From Planktothrix sp. FACHB-1365 (GTDB lineage Bacteria; Cyanobacteriota; Cyanobacteriia; Cyanobacteriales; Microcoleaceae): DNA of 64,000 bases. Shown one piece after another: positions 61,866-64,000 of this stretch (position 1 is the stretch's first letter; every line of letters starts with the position of its first letter). Location of the stretch: assembly GCF_014697575.1 (NCBI RefSeq), contig NZ_JACJSC010000005.1, forward strand, positions 124,001 through 188,000. The letters run 5' to 3'. Position numbers and translations under genes: made by a program. The notes beneath the pieces were generated by a model that did not search any database, was not told the origin of the DNA, and saw only the letters and a list, made by a program, of their open reading frames with translations.

Positions 61866-64000
61866 TTAGTAATCTCGATAATAATGGGTTTCTTGTTTAT
61901 CTCCATTCGCCACCATTCCTAATACAGGAACCCCGGCGGTATTAATTTCCCTCAACGCTAAACTAAAGGCTTCTCGGTCAGTTTTTCCTAAACCTACAAC
62001 CATCATTAACCCATCGGTATGAGGCGCTAATAAATTAGCATCAGCTAACCCTAAAATTGGGGCGGTATCGTAAATAATTAAATCAAAAGATTCCTGCAAT
62101 TGCTTCATTAACTCTTGCATTTGTTTTGAGGATAATAACCGAGTCGGATCAGAATAAAAGTCTCCGGCGGTTAAGACATATAAATTATCCTCGTTAGGAG
62201 CTTGTTTAATCACGGTTTTAAACTCTAGTTTTTCTGTAATAATATTAGTTAAACCTTGTTGATTTAAAAGCTCTAACATGGTATGAATCCGAGGACAACG
62301 TAAATCAGCATCAACTAACAAAACCCGTTGACCCATTGCTGCTGCTCCTTGTGCTAAATTCATGGCAATGGTGGATTTTCCATCAGATGGAGTTGCAGAT
62401 GTAATCACACAGGAACGCACAGTCCCTTCAGGATTAAGTAGGCGTAAATTTGTATTTAAAGCTCGGAATGCCTCTTGGAATGGGCTACAAGCGGGATAGC
62501 TGATATTAGAAATATCGATATTGGGAGCAATAGAACCCGGAAGCATTAATGCTTCATTACTAGCAGGAATTACCCCTAATAAAGGTAAACCAATACTATC
62601 AGTAACTTCATGGGTCGTGCGATAGACATTATTGAATCGTTCCAGAATTTGAGCCGTAATTGCTCCTAAGAATAATCCCACTAATCCTCCTAATGCTAAA
62701 TTAAAAGGAACATGGGGAGAAACGGCCATTAATTCCCCATTGGTTTGGCTAGGAATGCGAGGGGGTGCAATCATTTCCCAAGGTTCGGGTTGCGTTTTAG
62801 GAACGACTTCTAATTGCATCGCTTGGCGTTTATTGGTGAGTTCTGTTAGTTGAGTATTCGTGGTTTTCAACTGTTGTTGTAAACTGTTATAACGACTAAA
62901 AACCACTGGAAATACTTGAGAATATTGGTTAAATTCTTGAGCCGCTTTTTCTAAAACTTCATTTCTAACCTTCAACATCTCAATATTATTCGCCGTCATC
63001 ACTAACTGCTGAATGAGATCCATTCTAATAGAATCTTGAAACCGGATAATATTAGGATCAACCTGATCAGAATTTTTTCCTAAAATCCGTTTCGCTTCCT
63101 GTTCTAATAAGGGTAATAATTGCGATCGCTGATCTAATAATACTTGAATTTGAGGAGCATTTCCTTTAAAACGGGCAGATTCAATCGCAATTTTTGTCTC
63201 TAATTGTAATAACTCTTGTAATAAGCTTTGATATTGGGGAGATTGACTTAAGGCGGATGCGAGTAATGCTTCTTCGGGTTTTAATCCTAATTGTTGTTGT
63301 AAAGTTTGATATTGAGATTCTTGCTGCTGAAGTTGAGCTTGAGTTTCTAACTTTTGGGATTGTATTTGACTATTTTGTTGAGCTAAATATTGAGTTTGAA
63401 GTTGGGGGTCAATAAAGTTATATTGTTGTTGTAGTTTTTGAATTTCTTGCTGAAGTTGCGGGATTTTTTTCTCTAATGGGGTAATTTGCTGTTGAATTAA
63501 CTTGAATTGTTGTTCCCGCTCTTGAGCCTTTTTATCTTCAGGAATACTATATTTTAAATAACCCTCAGCAAGTTTTTCTAAAACAAATTGCACTTTCTGA
63601 GGTTCAGCATCTTGATAACTTACCTCTACAATTCGAGTTTCTTTTAACGGTTTAATCGAGAGAATATCCCGTTTCCAAAAGGTTTGTCCAGTTGTTTTAT
63701 TAAACAGAGAATCATAAGTTACTTCAGGATAGCGGGTTTGAATCGCTTTCAGAATTCCTGACATTAATTTAGGACTTTGTAAAATTTCGATTTGGGAATA
63801 ATAATCTAAATCTGCCTTCCCCTCTAACTGAGAAGATTGAGGCGGAGATTCAACTAAAATTTGAAACGACCCTTTATATTCAGGCGTTTGATTAATTGTC
63901 CACAGATAAACGCCCGCAGTAACGGCTGTTGTCACTCCTAAAACAACAATGGCTCGTTTCCATAAAACCTGCAAAAAATTAGATTTTTCTCCTTGATTAT
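61866..64000 (-). CDS. Wzc/CpsD-type polysaccharide co-polymerase and tyrosine kinase (5' partial)
   Basis: At least 711 residues; the frame is open to the right edge (NQGEKSNFLQVLWKRAIVVL), so the true start lies outside the window. A first transmembrane helix (VVLGVTTAVTAGVYLW) and a long Gln-rich periplasmic coiled coil (~160-330) lead to a second helix (LALGGLVGLFLGAITAQI). A cytosolic BY-kinase follows: Walker A SATPSDGKST, A' VLLVDADLRCPRIH, Walker B LIIYDTAPILG. It has few C-terminal tyrosines (HYYRDY). It controls chain length and export of capsule/exopolysaccharide. Confidence 0.92.
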   Translation of the reverse strand, partial: NQGEKSNFLQVLWKRAIVVLGVTTAVTAGVYLWTINQTPEYKGSFQILVESPPQSSQLEGKADLDYYSQIEILQSPKLMSGILKAIQTRYPEVTYDSLFNKTTGQTFWKRDILSIKPLKETRIVEVSYQDAEPQKVQFVLEKLAEGYLKYSIPEDKKAQEREQQFKLIQQQITPLEKKIPQLQQEIQKLQQQYNFIDPQLQTQYLAQQNSQIQSQKLETQAQLQQQESQYQTLQQQLGLKPEEALLASALSQSPQYQSLLQELLQLETKIAIESARFKGNAPQIQVLLDQRSQLLPLLEQEAKRILGKNSDQVDPNIIRFQDSIRMDLIQQLVMTANNIEMLKVRNEVLEKAAQEFNQYSQVFPVVFSRYNSLQQQLKTTNTQLTELTNKRQAMQLEVVPKTQPEPWEMIAPPRIPSQTNGELMAVSPHVPFNLALGGLVGLFLGAITAQILERFNNVYRTTHEVTDSIGLPLLGVIPASNEALMLPGSIAPNIDISNISYPACSPFQEAFRALNTNLRLLNPEGTVRSCVITSATPSDGKSTIAMNLAQGAAAMGQRVLLVDADLRCPRIHTMLELLNQQGLTNIITEKLEFKTVIKQAPNEDNLYVLTAGDFYSDPTRLLSSKQMQELMKQLQESFDLIIYDTAPILGLADANLLAPHTDGLMMVVGLGKTDREAFSLALREINTAGVPVLGMVANGDKQETHYYRDY

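Overview
This window is chromosomal DNA from a cyanobacterium, most likely a filamentous Oscillatoriales member (Planktothrix-like; the genus is a guess). The evidence is the sufR/sufBCDS divergon, ycf54, RuBisCO activase with an RbcS-like tail, crtO ketolase, crtE next to a DUF212 gene, CGLD27, the lysA-cdaA-uppS run and many HIP1 octamers (GCGATCGC). No CRISPR array or intact insertion sequence was seen.

Layout. 1-5653: Fe-S assembly divergon (sufS partial, sufD, sufC, sufB on the minus strand; sufR on plus) around a large palindromic operator. 5824-6484: RelE/ParE-type toxin-antitoxin pair and an antitoxin-like relic. 6534-10081: GH13 amylase, a palindromic MITE-like repeat, and rca. 10290-15955: accessory zone with an IS605-end relic, a 49-codon ORF behind tandem TetR-like operators, a giant sacsin/NO VEIN-type GHKL protein, and gene stubs on both sides of it. 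16063-24367: pdxJ, ycf54, a C-terminally truncated orphan DNA methyltransferase, crtE/DUF212, a PEP-CTERM GDSL esterase and a MacB-type ABC pair. 24530-29255: pentapeptide protein, then a c-di-AMP (ydaO) riboswitch leading an NrtA/CmpA-like ABC transporter. 29389-33594: J-domain protein, DUF3143, and lysA-cdaA-uppS. 33789-37070: three-gene McrBC/LlaJI-like restriction module. 37181-41535: rimI, clpC, aspartic protease. 42501-46022: two near-identical solitary 5S rRNA genes in direct orientation flanking an RTX phosphoesterase, then an 85-bp tandem repeat. 46069-64000: nadC, C39 and M16 peptidases, initiator tRNA, G-rich octamer satellite, asparaginase/CGLD27, STAND-TPR protein, a FabH/glycosyltransferase/membrane-protein cluster, crtO and a partial BY-kinase.

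How it fits together. The clearest circuit joins cdaA (c-di-AMP synthase) to a c-di-AMP riboswitch about 5.3 kb away that leads a nitrate/bicarbonate-family transporter. Defence-type genes form two AT-rich islands (10.7-16.0 kb and 33.8-37.1 kb), plus a broken methyltransferase at 17.5 kb. Several families of short palindromic and tandem repeats fill the intergenic space and in places form the last codons of genes (sufR, nadC, rimI).
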